A DNA stretch of 64,000 bases from Amoebidium appalachense (lineage: Eukaryota; Ichthyosporea): positions 8,122,001-8,186,000 of the forward strand of contig CAVNZM010000004.1 of NCBI GenBank assembly GCA_963693365.1. The letters run 5' to 3'. The position numbers and the translations under genes were made by a program. How positions within the stretch are numbered: the stretch's first letter is position 1; each line of letters begins with the position of its first letter. Below, one piece after another: positions 31,057 through 41,959 of this stretch. The notes under the pieces are model-generated. The model made no database searches and was not told the DNA's origin. It was given only the letters and a program-made list of their open reading frames with translations.

Positions 31057-32257
31057 AAGGGTAAGCTTCACATCGTGTCAAATATGTTTCAACGGGAGTC
31101 TGTGATCCATCCTGCGAACCTTCTTCTCTACTATAAAACTTTTTTACGGCCGATTATCGAATATGGACTTCCGCTATTGGCCTGCGCCCCACCTCGCGAG
31201 GCGGCCGTGGCGCTGAAAGAGTTCGACGATTTTCAGGGTACTGCGCTGCGCACTTTGTTTCGTACTCGGTTTGTGCTTCCCTTAATCAGTATGTTTGGAT
31301 TGTCGTCTGCTGTTTGTCGTATGGAGGAATTGTCTCTTCGTTTTTGTTTTCATTTAGTTAGGATACCTGATGGTCACCCTCTTTATGCTTTCTTTCCCCC
31401 CCCTCCCTCCATCCCTCTTCCCCCCCGATTAACCAACGCTACTTCTGAATGTCCTCAGCCTACCCTCTTTCAACCTGATTCTTCCTCTCGCTATCTCACT
31501 CCCTCTTTCTTTTCTCTTCCTGTTTTTTCTGCCTTTTCGCGTTATTACCATATGCAGTATAAGTTTCTTTCTCGTTCTGATAGAGAAATCAAAGGTAAAA
31601 CTCAGCCGGCATGTGTTATGTTCCTTAGGCAACACCCATCAGCAAACTTTGTACTGATCATTATCGCTTTTTGGGAGCTTTGGCAGGATATATTTCTCCT
31701 GCTGTACGTATGGATACCACCCTAGTAGATAAGTCTGGTTGGTGCTCTGATGTTGATATTGCCTGGGAAGTTGTGCAGTGGCGTTGTAATTTTGTTTTCA
31801 TCGCCGCTGGTGCTGTGCTGAACCTTTTAATCGCAAGCATGTTGATAGGTGTGAGTTTTTATGTCGCGTTTTACCTCTTTCCCTACGGGTGTCTGCTACA
31901 CTGGCTGGCAATGTGACCACTTTAGACTTTTTGTTGAATTCTGTTGGTCGTCACATTGAGAATTTATATGATTTTACACAGTGTTCAGGTATCTCAGTAT
32001 GCACTTGTTACTGGATAACTCGTGAAGTTTTTTTTATTGTTTTCTCAGTATGCCGTGCATACTTGCATATCTTTCCGTCGAATAAATCCAGTCAAAAGAA
32101 AAATTTCTCGGAAAGGGTGGGCGGGGGGGCCTCATCGTGTAATACACAAAATCCTGCTGCAGCTGCAAGCAGATCAATCCTGTCTTTTTGCAAAATTGCT
32201 CAGCAAAAGCAGAATCATGCAGAATAGTTCTCAGTGATCATGTGGTTAACCCCATAG
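31057..32257 (+). pseudogene. LINE-2 remnant, right half
   Basis: Continues the LINE-2 frame after element [46 protein letters not shown]. After several frameshifts it has VQWRCNF, RFNRKHVDRC and LDFLLNSVGRHIE, which align with QWRSNKY, QFNRSCIAKC and [13 protein letters not shown] of the other LINE. It decays into a G-rich block at 32261. It shows that the C-terminal domain is conserved between the two subfamilies. Confidence 0.8.
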
Positions 32258-32325
32258 CATGGGGGGGGGGGGGGGGGGGAGGAGAAGGGGGGCCCCGGGG
32301 GGAGGGGGGGAAGGGGGGGGGAGAA

Positions 32326-32362
<37 letters not shown>

Positions 32363-32668
32363 TGGTGGTGGTGGTGGGGGGGAGGGGGGGGGGGTATGAA
32401 GGGGGGGGAGAGGGTGGGCGGGGGGTTTACTCAGTGGCCTGGATAGATAAACGGACACCGCTGCCACAATATATGTATGCATACCGGCCAAGGTCGACCT
32501 TCGAATACAAACGAGCAGTATGTACGAGGCCTAAACAAGGGCTTGGTGTACAGATCAATCTGGTTTGAAGGTTTGACAGCTTCGATCAGCACTTTTCGGA
32601 CTTCGTCGATCTACACTGTCAGCAGATGTTATGTGCAGGAGTTGTTGTGTCCCTTGTGTGTATACGTG
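32258..32668. other. poly(G) block and unassigned sequence
   Basis: G runs to about 32427, then 240 bases of unique sequence that could be a fragment of host or transposon coding DNA. No identity is supportable. It ends at the element B LTR. Confidence 0.5.
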
Positions 32669-32939
32669 TGTTGAAGTGGGTTCTTTGAACGGAGTTATAG
32701 GGAAAAAGGCAACGCGACACCAACACTGGGGGTTAACGGGAACTCACTCGTTTCCCTAGTAACCCTTTACCGTATCGGCTCCCTGCACAGCACAGAGCGC
32801 AGGCTGATGTACGGGAAGGTGTCTTCAGGACACGTAGGCGCACTCATTGAATTCCTCATCTATATATGGAGCGCCAGGCTCGTATCCTATTGGCTACTAT
32901 TTGATGGTATTTTACCCCATATGACGCAATCACACCACA
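32669..32939 (-). repeat. element B 3' LTR
   Basis: On the minus strand it starts TGTGGTGTG directly after AAGGGGGGGTAC (polypurine tract), has CCATATATAG as a possible TATA box about 95 bases in, and ends TTCAACA. About 271 bases. No partner was found at the other end, so the left edge rests on the TG...CA rule alone. Confidence 0.65.
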
Positions 32940-33091
32940 GTACCCCCCCCTTAAGATCCTTCGTCCTCGAAGGAGTGAGTGATAGGGTGAGATATGTGTG
33001 AAAAAAACGACATATAGTCATAAGCATCAGCTTACAATCTGTGTTGTGAGGAATGGTTCCTAACGAACCAATCACAGCCATGTGCTAAATT

Positions 33092-34483
33092 TTAGACGGG
33101 CAGATCCTGATCTTCCTGCACGTGGGGAAGAGGGGTCTGTGTCCGATCAAATTTAGACTCAAACTCAGCAATTAATTTTGCACATGACCTCAATTGTGCT
33201 TTATCCATCCACACAGGATTATCACGGTCCGCTTTAAGACGGACCAGATATTTCTGTGTAGGTAGAGCACGCCGGTTTCGTAAAGAAACGGGGTGTTCTA
33301 TCTTCATATCTAGAATGGCCTCTATTTCGACTTCATCATCTGCAACAATGTTCCAACCATGTGACTGACCAGTCACAGGGAGGTCATCATTGTTAGGCAT
33401 AGCGCCACGTACAGAGAGAGGCACTTCTAGATTAATATCATTCACATTGAGAATACGAATATCATTTAAATCTTGCTTATTTCTGACCCTATAAGCTAAT
33501 TCTCCCACTTGCTTGACCACCTCAAATCCGTGGTGCCAACGAGGGGATAATTTACCTGGATGCTCAGAAGTATTTCTAATCATCACTGGGTCTCCTCTGA
33601 AAAATTTGCGAATTTTTGCAACTTGATCTGATTTGTGCGAATTATTCTTAGCATATCCAGGTGGCTTATTCATTTGCATATGCCGCACAATCTGAATTTG
33701 CCGTATCGCTTTTTCCCTTATAGCAGTCCACTCTGGCTGGGTTCCAGGAGGCAACAGAGAGACATCCGGAAAAAGTGTAGGATGTTGCCCGAATACGAGA
33801 TAATATGGTGAATATCCAGTAGCCGCATGTTGAGTACTAACCCTATACCCAAACATAATGGGAGCTAGATATTCGTCCCAATCATCCCCATCCAAATTCA
33901 CATACTTACTAATGGCATCATTAATTGGTCTGTGAGACCTTTCGTTAATGGCATTAGTTTGAGGGTGATAGGCGGCTGTGTTTAACTTTGTGATATTCAA
34001 CATTTTACACAGCTCTAGCACTATCTCCGAGAGAAAATTTGCACCGCGGTCAGACAACAGTGACCTAGGTGGGCCATAAACATAACAAAATCTATCCAAG
34101 ATAAGCCGTGCGGCAATTGTGGCAGCCGTTCCATCGGCTACCGCAAAGGCTTCTGCATATCTCGTAGGGATATCCATAATAACGATAATTTTGGTATTCC
34201 CATTTTTGGAAGGTTTAGAGGGAACGATTGTATCAATACTTATTCGTTCGAATAATTTTGTAGGAGTGAGGGATGGAGGTGGGGATGGTCTAACTTTCAT
34301 GTGTGGGTCAGAATTACGTGCCTGACACCCAACACACGAGCGCACCCACCTATGCACACACCTACTCATACCCGGCCAATAATACGCGCGCAACGCTTTT
34401 AACGTGCGATGCACACCAAAATGGCCTATCTTATCATGCACACTCTCTAATAATTCGTGATATAAAGCCTCGGGAACAAACAA
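33092..34483 (-). pseudogene. element B integrase with degenerate chromodomain
   Basis: 463 open codons. The HHCC zinc domain runs from about residue 15 to 55 (HDKIGHFGVHRTLK, CVGCQARN). The DDE core has ISIDTIVPS, SLLSDRGANFL and TNAINERSHRPIND, in which the Glu is retained. A C-terminal module has SPRWHHGFEVVKQ, and a chromodomain-like end has VEIEAILDMKIE, KYLVRLKADRD and NPVWMDKAQL. A frameshift near 34490 separates it from the upstream connector frame. Confidence 0.85.
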
Positions 34484-34630
34484 CTTTCTCCCTCCAAAGA
34501 AAAATAATACAGGACATTATTTTCCACAAAACAGTGACGAGCAATGCGAGCGAGCTTTCTCCTTTTCGCATTACTAATACGTGGTGTGGGGTCCTCTACA
34601 TTTTCTTCCATATTATTAGCGGGAGAAGTG

Positions 34631-35412
34631 TTATTCCGTGTGATATTTTGCGTTAATTTTTGCATGTATGCATGCTTTTTGGGTCCCCGTGGGTCTTTTG
34701 TAGACAACAAAGTACTTATCACCACAAAGGGGGTCATTACATTGTGCTGCTACGATCGCATCTCTCTGGTAGCCAGCCCCAGCTAAGGCAGCTATCTGCA
34801 CAGGATGCGAAGGGGAATCTTGAGAGATATTGCCATTTTTGGAAGCAATATTATTAAGGTACAAAACATGCGAATTTTCTTCTGTATGCAGGGGGACCTG
34901 CACAACATGAAGAGAATTCGAATCTACTCTCTGTTTAACCATCACCGAACGAAGGGACCCTTCTAAACTAATTTCACAGGGACCGTTCGCTGGCGGGGAA
35001 AGGTTAACGCGAGTATGGGTGGCAGATATGCCCAAATATGGTAAGCAAGCCGCGACGTGCACTTGCAAAGGCATAGGGGTGTGAGCAGGAGCAGTGTATG
35101 AATCATCAGGAAAATAAACTGACGAGATCGCTACACGCTCCAACTCAGTATTCTTATCATAATGCACCCATCTATCTGCTTCCTGAGAGTGATCTGCAGG
35201 CGGTTCGTCTGATTGGTCCTCAGCTGCATAAGGAATGCGACTGATACCATCAGCGTCCGGCAAGTCAGAACCTTTTTTATAAAATAACTGGAAGTCAAAG
35301 CCCTGCAGCTTTGCAGCCCAACGATAAATTCTATCATTGGCTATACGCGTGCCTCCAGTAATACATAAATTCGGCTTATGATCCGTATGTACGCGAAATG
35401 TCCGACCATAGA
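34631..35412 (-). pseudogene. element B RNase H C-terminus and connector
   Basis: Reads VYLYGRTFRVHTDHKPNL, then IYRWAAKLQGFDFQLFYKKG and DLPDADGISRI, the usual end of a Gypsy RNase H, followed by a connector. It starts exactly at the target duplication of the LINE insertion. Confidence 0.85.
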
Positions 35413-35617
35413 GATATACTCGGGGTTTACGCTGTTTACTCGAGGCAAAGAGAACCAGTCTCAGGTATGGGGGGGGGGGGTTTTGCTCGGAATATCCCCT
35501 CAGCGGTATATCATGATCACGTACATAGATGTCGGGTGGTGACTATATATCAGGGTTTACTTTCTCTACGAGACACCATAAAGACTACAAGGAGAAATCA
35601 ATTAGTTGGGGTTCCCC

Positions 35618-35666
<49 letters not shown>

Positions 35667-35698
35667 GGGCTCCCCTCGGGACACTCGGTATCAGCTGG

Positions 35699-35764
<66 letters not shown>

Positions 35765-35771
35765 ACGTGCG

Positions 35772-38700
35772 CTATAATTTTGTAGTGATGTGTTTCTCAA
35801 GCCAATCAATACATCTAATAAACAGGTCGTAGTTACGCGTGTTTAGTATAAAATCAAGGATGTTGTAATTTACAGGTAGGCTATCTTTCTGGGTGTCTGT
35901 TGTGAATGTGACGTGTGTGTGTTGCGGTATTATGTGGTCTATCAAACTACATTTGGCGATACATGACCGGTTAAACTGGTGTGTGTGTGTGTTGTTTGGG
36001 CATGCAAATGATGCCACCTTATACTTATTAGATCTCCACTGTATAGCACGTGTACAGTAAAAGCGTGGTAATTGATCAATAATACCATCAGCTAGAGAAA
36101 GACCAGTTCTACAGGAAGGTAATATGTATTTAGGTGTTATACACTTGCGAGTGCCATATTTGGCAATATGGTTGAGGCGGTCAGTATATATAAAACGAGA
36201 CATAAGGCTTAGTTTTTCAAGGTGTATGCTTTCATCGGGTCTAGTGTCGTTTGGTATCTTTTTCCATTTGTTATATTGCGTGATTATCTTGTGATTGTGT
36301 ACATGTTTAATAAGTAAGTGGCAGTCCAAAGTCACACACACACTATTGCGGGGTTTATTTGTATTTGTGCCCAGGGGAGAAGGGGAGAGAGAGGGGAGGA
36401 AAGAGGGGAGAGGTGAGGAGGGGACAGGTCGGATAGAGAAGAGAGGGTGGGAGGGCAAATACTTCTTTAAGCGGCTTATGTGCTTATTGAATTTCAGCGC
36501 GAGATAGGATACTCTAGCAGCTATTGGGACCAGACCATATATCGAGAGCGTTACAGGCCCAGGTTTACAACAGTTGTTAGATAGAAAGGAGGCAACTTCT
36601 GCTTCAAGGAAATTTGCCAAGGGTTTAAGCGCTCTAGTTCTCTCTTTCTTGATCCAAGCGGCGAGAAGGGGTAAACCATATTCACATGCCGGGAAGACAA
36701 AAGTGCGAATAAATGTAAGTCTAATAGAAGGATGGAGGGGTGTGTCTTTAAAAATATTAGCCGAGAAGAAAGCTAACCGCTTACGAGCCAACTCTACCCT
36801 CTTTTCGACCATATGGGGAAACATAACACCAACAGAATCAACCGGAACACCAAGATATTTGTATTCTGGAACTATAGGTACAGGTTTAGATGATAATGTA
36901 AATGTGTGTAAATTGTTAGCTATATCAGGTACAAGAACACCACATTTGTCTATGTTAAGGATCATAAGGTTTGCCTTGCACCACTCTGACACTACATCGA
37001 ACAATCTTTGCAGGCGTCTAGGGGTACGGGCAAGGAGGGACAGATCATCAGCATAGAGAAGTGCAGGCGGAAAGTTATTAATAGGGTCATCGTTTTCGGC
37101 GTAAATCTTGACAGCCAAATCATCTATAAATAGGTTAAACAAAAAGGGGCTAAGCAATGAGCCCTGCAAGAGACCTCTAGTACGAGCAAAACCATATGAA
37201 AGATGCCCATTAACCACAGCTCTACCATAGGTTTGAGACAAGAGTGCTTCTAACAGAACACCAATGCAGTGTGGTACACCCCGTGCAGCAAGCTTTTCCC
37301 ATAGGAGACCAGGGGAGACAGAATCGTAAGCAGTTTTCCAATCAATAAAGCCAACATATTGTGCACCAACTTGCATAGAATCGTGCAGTGCCATTATTTG
37401 AACATAACATGAATTGTTTTTACGAAAAGCGGATTGGCATGGGTGTATGTGAAGAATAGATTGAAACCTAGGGTGATGTGCAAATAACCTAAGTAAGCAA
37501 GCTTCAAAGAATCTACGAACAACCTGGGTTAGTGTAATGGGGCGAAAGGATGATATGGGGCCCTCAGAGTCCTTCTTAACTATGGGGATCACTAAGGTAT
37601 CTAACCAAGATGACGGGACATGTCCACATTTAACACACCAAGAAAAGAGAGAGCTTAACATGATAGTAAGATCAGGTTTAATAGCACGATCACTTTCCTT
37701 TTGTGGGTAGGAGGGAACAAGGATTTTAAGAAACCCAGCAGGGAGTCCATCAGGTCCACAAGACTTACTAGAGCTATAACTAGATATCACAGACCATATG
37801 GCATCGGGACTGAAAAAGGGGAGGATCGATTCTATGGGGATAGATGGGTCTACAGGCCACACAATAGGTTTCTGAGCGGGGGTCCTATCTTTAAACAGTT
37901 CCGAGAAATACTTATCAGAGTCTATGAGGGGGTCTCCAGTGGTATCACCAATAATACGAGCAGGGGGGCCAAATCGATTCATACTAGCAAGCCGGCGCAA
38001 GCTTTCCTTTTGAGACAGGGGTTCACCTAGTCTAGCGGGAGTGGTGTTTGGTAACAAGAGAGCATCGGGATATTCCTTCCTACCACCGCCAGCATAATCA
38101 CCGAGATCTATCAAATCATCAACAATAAAGTTAGTGCATGTATCTAGTACGAGATGTGAATCTGGCCTGGCTTGTGCAGATTCTAATAGGCGCATATATA
38201 TAGGGTGTTTCGTAGCATAGCATACACATACATCAACTCTACCCCACTGTGACTTAAGCTGGGATAGACGGAGGCGAAAGGTGGGAGGGGGAGGGGGGAG
38301 CAGATCAAGGGAGATCTTAGGTAGGAAAAGGATAGGAGAGTGGTCAGATGACCTAGAGAGGTTAGGAGGGAGAGAGAGTTTTGACATGGTTGATGGCCAA
38401 AAGGCCACTCCCCAGTCGGTGTTGTGGGCATGGGATATTTGAGGGAACCGCAAAGTGTGACTTTGGACATACCTTGCTAAAGGGATAGCACGCTCCGGGG
38501 GCTTAGATGGGTACCCGACACTCACTTGCAGTGTGTCTGTGTGGTGGAGTCGCGTGTTAAAATCACCTAAAATAACAGTGGACATTGGTAACTGTGACAA
38601 CTCGTGAGTCAATTCGACAACCGACATAGATGGTGGGTAATATACAAAAGTAAAAACATTAGAAAGAAACTCTATAGAAACCGAGAATTCCGTTTTTGCT

Positions 38701-38966
38701 ACCGGTTTGCACTTCACTCTCACGTGTGGTGCGGCAAGTACAATAATGCCTCGGTTTTTCGCGTAACCGGGGTGTGTGGATGTGTCGACCAATGTAGAGT
38801 TGAATTTGTGGTGGTTTTTAAACTGTGTTTCGCAAATCACTGTAAACGTGTGGTTGTTTGTCTGTTGTTGTATGTAGCTGATTTTATCGTCGAGTGTCCC
38901 GGGGGGGAGGCCCTTTTGGGGGCCCAGTGTCCGAGCATTCCAGAAGAAGAAGGATAAATTAGGCAT
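35772..38966 (-). CDS. LINE ORF2: APE endonuclease, reverse transcriptase, C-terminal domain
   Basis: 1,064 residues without a break. Endonuclease (about 1-250): SFFFWNARTLG, VICETQF, YAKNRGIIVLAAP, VILGDFNTRLH, DTDWGVAFW and SSDHSPIL carry the catalytic Asn, Glu, Asp and His positions. Reverse transcriptase (about 370-700): SCGPDGLPAGFLK, SFRPITLTQ, QSAFRKNNSC, FIDWKTAYDSV, GLLQGSLLSPFLFN and YADDLSLLA. A C-terminal region holds [15 protein letters not shown] and [16 protein letters not shown], a possible zinc-binding cluster shared with LINE-2. The protein would nick target DNA and prime reverse transcription there. The ATG sits inside the stop region of ORF1. Confidence 0.93.
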   Translation of the reverse strand: MPNLSFFFWNARTLGPQKGLPPGTLDDKISYIQQQTNNHTFTVICETQFKNHHKFNSTLVDTSTHPGYAKNRGIIVLAAPHVRVKCKPVAKTEFSVSIEFLSNVFTFVYYPPSMSVVELTHELSQLPMSTVILGDFNTRLHHTDTLQVSVGYPSKPPERAIPLARYVQSHTLRFPQISHAHNTDWGVAFWPSTMSKLSLPPNLSRSSDHSPILFLPKISLDLLPPPPPTFRLRLSQLKSQWGRVDVCVCYATKHPIYMRLLESAQARPDSHLVLDTCTNFIVDDLIDLGDYAGGGRKEYPDALLLPNTTPARLGEPLSQKESLRRLASMNRFGPPARIIGDTTGDPLIDSDKYFSELFKDRTPAQKPIVWPVDPSIPIESILPFFSPDAIWSVISSYSSSKSCGPDGLPAGFLKILVPSYPQKESDRAIKPDLTIMLSSLFSWCVKCGHVPSSWLDTLVIPIVKKDSEGPISSFRPITLTQVVRRFFEACLLRLFAHHPRFQSILHIHPCQSAFRKNNSCYVQIMALHDSMQVGAQYVGFIDWKTAYDSVSPGLLWEKLAARGVPHCIGVLLEALLSQTYGRAVVNGHLSYGFARTRGLLQGSLLSPFLFNLFIDDLAVKIYAENDDPINNFPPALLYADDLSLLARTPRRLQRLFDVVSEWCKANLMILNIDKCGVLVPDIANNLHTFTLSSKPVPIVPEYKYLGVPVDSVGVMFPHMVEKRVELARKRLAFFSANIFKDTPLHPSIRLTFIRTFVFPACEYGLPLLAAWIKKERTRALKPLANFLEAEVASFLSNNCCKPGPVTLSIYGLVPIAARVSYLALKFNKHISRLKKYLPSHPLFSIRPVPSSPLPSFLPSLSPSPLGTNTNKPRNSVCVTLDCHLLIKHVHNHKIITQYNKWKKIPNDTRPDESIHLEKLSLMSRFIYTDRLNHIAKYGTRKCITPKYILPSCRTGLSLADGIIDQLPRFYCTRAIQWRSNKYKVASFACPNNTHTHQFNRSCIAKCSLIDHIIPQHTHVTFTTDTQKDSLPVNYNILDFILNTRNYDLFIRCIDWLEKHITTKL

Positions 38967-39453
38967 CGGTTTGGTCCGACACCTGTGGGGTTGGTTCCCA
39001 CTTGTCGCTTACGGGGTCGTATGCACGACCTTCCGCCAGCGCGAACAGTTCGCAGAAGAGCTCGATTTCCATCTCGCATCGGCGTTTGCGCTCGAGCAGT
39101 TTCTCACCAGAAAACATTGGTTCCTTCGTGTCCGTGTCTATCACGCTCGTAGCATCGTTTTCCAACTTTGCGAGGAACTCTTTTGCCTTGCTGATGCGTA
39201 CACGACAACGTGTGGCGCACGCATTCTTAGCAGACACTTTACGTTCTTTGTCTGCTTTCTGAATGTTTTCCGGCGCGCATGGGTCGTAGCTTGGGAGGTG
39301 GGTGAAGAAGCTTCCACACCCCTTTGTCGCGTCACGGATGAACGCACGGTTATAGTCGCCCCGTACTGCTACTTCCAGCACATCGTATCCAATGAAGGAC
39401 AGACAAAGGATGCGAGAGCACCGGAAGCCGAGAGCCTTGAAGATGGACCACAT
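38959..39453 (-). CDS. LINE ORF1, 164 residues
   Basis: From ATG at 39453 to TAA at 38959-38961. The N-terminal half (FKALGFRCSRILCLSFIGYD, LEVAVRGDY) resembles the short RNA-binding-like module that precedes the endonuclease in some fungal and protist LINEs, as I recall it. The C-terminal half is strongly charged and probably helical (KADKERKVSAKNA, SGEKLLERKRRCEMEIELFC). There is no CCHC knuckle. Its stop overlaps the ORF2 start as ATGCCTAA. Its role would be nucleic-acid chaperone; function is inferred. Confidence 0.72.
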   Translation of the reverse strand: MWSIFKALGFRCSRILCLSFIGYDVLEVAVRGDYNRAFIRDATKGCGSFFTHLPSYDPCAPENIQKADKERKVSAKNACATRCRVRISKAKEFLAKLENDATSVIDTDTKEPMFSGEKLLERKRRCEMEIELFCELFALAEGRAYDPVSDKWEPTPQVSDQTDA

Positions 39454-39485
39454 GGCCCTGTGTGGGCGTCTGCCGTGATATACTC

Positions 39486-39641
39486 TCCACTCATGTGTGA
39501 GAGCATATACTAAGGCCAAAGCTTCCCTTTCACTGGTGGAATAACGTTTTTCTGTGGGGGAAAATAATTTGGAAAAATATGCTACCACACGCAAAGACCC
39601 ATCGGCTTGGGTTTGGTATAGGCAGCCCCCCATAGAGATAG
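39486..39641 (-). pseudogene. element B RNase H, middle piece
   Basis: Encodes SMGGCLYQTQADGSLRVVAY, FSKLFSPTEKRYSTSEREAL and ALVYALTHEWRV between the insertion points of the LINE and of element D. It is the classic N-terminal half of Gypsy RNase H. Confidence 0.88.
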
Positions 39642-40576
39642 TGTTAAATTGTATAAGTATTTGGGATGAAAGTAGAGACACAGTGGTGCAGTGTGAAAAC
39701 ACCACAGACACACACAACAACAAAACACGGAACGATCGGAGCAGTGTACACAACAGACATCAATGTTTAGACACGACTGAACTCAATTTATTTTGATCTT
39801 CGAATAAATACCTGAAATTCCTCTAAGTTAAATCCATACATGATTTCCGACCAGTCGGAAATCAGATCTATGTCTAAAATAACCAATCACAATTAACTGA
39901 TTATTTCCCGGATAGATCCGGAGACACAGGAACGCACACCATAGGTCACAGCTATAAGAAAGAAAAGAGGTGAAGAGTAACGAGGAAAGAGGTGATGTTT
40001 CTAACCTATCAACGGCTACAAAGACTCAGACATTTTCTGACTAAGTCCACTGATTGGATATAGTACGGCAACACACAAAACAAAAGTGGTTGACTAAGCT
40101 ATGAATCATACCTGACAAGCTAAAGTGTAACCTAAGTGTTTTTCTACCAATCAAAACATAACGAGTAATATAAATCTACTCAACGTATATTAGTGAGAGA
40201 GAAATATAATTATGTGAAAGGAAACAAGAGAAGAAAGAAAGAGAAAAGAAAGAAGAAGAAAGAGGAAAAAGAAAAGAAAGCAGGACAGAAAACACGAACA
40301 GCAAAACACAGTTATAACCGAAGATATTCATGTACACATAACATGTACACGTTTCTCCCTCACTGGGTAGACTCGTGTACCTATAATCAGTTGCTGTAAT
40401 CGATATCTAAACACACGAATATAGCCGACACAACACGATTACAAGTACTCAAATACACTGGAGATCGATGTCATAATTTACGTACAAGGAGCACATCTTT
40501 TTCATTAAGTAAATGAATGAAAACATAACACGAACTGAGAAGATCTTACAATATGTAAATACTACGTATTATAACA
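39642..40576 (-). repeat. element D 3' LTR
   Basis: 935 bases, starting TGTTAAATTGTATAAG and ending ATTATAACA on the plus strand. Confidence 0.93.
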
Positions 40577-40975
40577 TCCCCACTTAAGACTTTGAAGTTT
40601 GTGTTATCATATCCCCACTGAACTAGTGAAATCTCCCCACTTGAGAACAGAAACGGAAAAAAAAAAATTAAAGTTTGGACTTTTCCCGGGGGGGGGGGGG
40701 GGGGGGGAAGGGGGGGGAAGGGGGGGGGGAGGGGGGGGGGAAGGGGGGGAAGGGGGGGGGGAGGGGGGAGGAACCGGGGCAAAAACAACAAATATATATA
40801 ACGTGTATAGTCGGGGTTTGTTTAACTGGGCTTTAAACCAGTGAAAGATAGAGTAGAGTCATGGTACAGGTCAAACCTTATATATAAACCCTAAGTGGGC
40901 ATACCCACAAAGGCAATACATATGAAATAATGATGGTGGTAAAGTAGGTAGTAATCATTCCACTAACTGGTACTA
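40577..40975 (-). other. element D 3' UTR-like block shared with element C
   Basis: The reverse complement of this block matches 55880-56280 of element C: TAAGTGGGGA next to the LTR, the GAAATCTCCCCACTTGAGAA block, the G-run/A-interrupted tract, CCGGGGCAAAAACAACAAAT, and the block with AAACCCTAAGTGGGCATACC. Confidence 0.88.
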
Positions 40976-41945
40976 ACTGGGTCGGGGGCAGGGGTTTCGG
41001 AAACGCGGGCAGGCAGCACGGTAGGCTGGCTAGAAACGTGGATGGGAACGGCCGGACCTGGCAGCACGTGTCTTGCTGGCCGGGGTCGGGTGGTAATGGG
41101 GGGGAAACAGCGGCAGGGGTAGCTGTTGCCCGTGCAGAGCTGGTGGTAGCTGGGATCTCGACGAGGTTGGCCACGTGATGGGGGGAAACTGCTGCCGGAA
41201 TGCAGGGCAGATCAATGGAATGTGAGGGGGCCATTGACAGTGACGGCACGGTAAGGGGAGACATGGCCGAAAACAGGGTTGGAAATCCTGGAAGGAAGCA
41301 GGTTGGACACGGTAAACGGTTCTGGAGGGACTCAGGGTCGGGACTCCTAGGGAGGAGGGAAGCACAAAGGGCTTGGACGGGGTGGAACACGGTAGACTGG
41401 AAAGAAGTACCGAATTTGGATACTTCAGATGGACTTGATGGATGAAGGTCAAGTCGGATCGAGACGGGGTGTCAAATTATCGTCGATTGGAACGCAGACG
41501 GGGTGTGAAATTATATTCGAATGCGGGTTGACGGGGTTCGAAATCGGATGGAATGGGATTTCGATGCAGGATCCTCAGGCCTGGGTAGACAGGGCGGCGC
41601 GGTTGAGACCACGTCGGTGAAGTGTCAAGGAACTTGGAGCGCGATTGCAGAACCAAGGGTGGAGGACGGTTTGGCGTGACGGAGAGAAACCAGGACGGAG
41701 CTGGAAGGAGTGCAAGCTGGAATTTGAACTTGCGAGGATGTCACGGGTGTCAAGGCGTGGCAAAAGCTCTTGTCAAGATGAGTCAGATCTTGTCAAGAGG
41801 AGTCACGTGGGACCGGTTACGGACGGACGCCGGGGATGGATGTACACAGCCTCAGCACCAAGATGCATGAGGAGCTGACCACAGCTATGATGTGTACCAG
41901 GAATTTAACGATCGCTAGGTCTAGGTGTGTGTAGGGAGCGTGCAT
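40976..41945 (-). other. element D non-coding interior
   Basis: About 970 bases without protein motifs on either strand, though it contains open frames of up to 140-170 codons rich in Pro and Ser. It presumably carries leader/packaging sequence; the end next to the 5' LTR shares ACGCTCCCTACACACA with element C. Confidence 0.6.
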
Positions 41946-41959
41946 CTGGGCCCATAACC
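41946..41959 (-). promoter_or_regulatory. element D primer-binding site, matches initiator tRNA-Met anticodon arm
   Basis: Directly after the 5' LTR the minus strand reads GGTTATGGGCCCAG. This is the perfect complement of CTGGGCCCATAACC, the anticodon arm of eukaryotic initiator tRNA-Met, and the same arrangement is known for Drosophila copia (half-tRNA primer). Confidence 0.85.

Larger units (their letters stand above)
35422..39476 (-). mobile_element. LINE copy 3, near full-length APE-type non-LTR retrotransposon
   Basis: A 4,055-base minus-strand element inserted in element B RNase H, flanked by the 9-bp target duplication GATATACTC (35413-35421 and 39477-39485). It contains ORF1 and an intact ORF2 overlapping by 8 bases. 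The 3' UTR has (CA)n, an A run and the terminus GTAAACCCC without terminal poly(A). The 5' UTR is only about 23 bases, so a few bases or a longer leader may be missing. Confidence 0.93.

Noticed and set aside
40193-40399. Identical Lys-rich frames in 40193-40399 and 42511-42717
   Set aside because: They lie at the same place in the two LTRs of element D and show no protein features.
40878-41452. Pro/Ser-rich minus-strand frames inside element D
   Set aside because: Overlapping frames with no motif; considered as gag-pol remnant, but no RT, integrase or protease signature was found.
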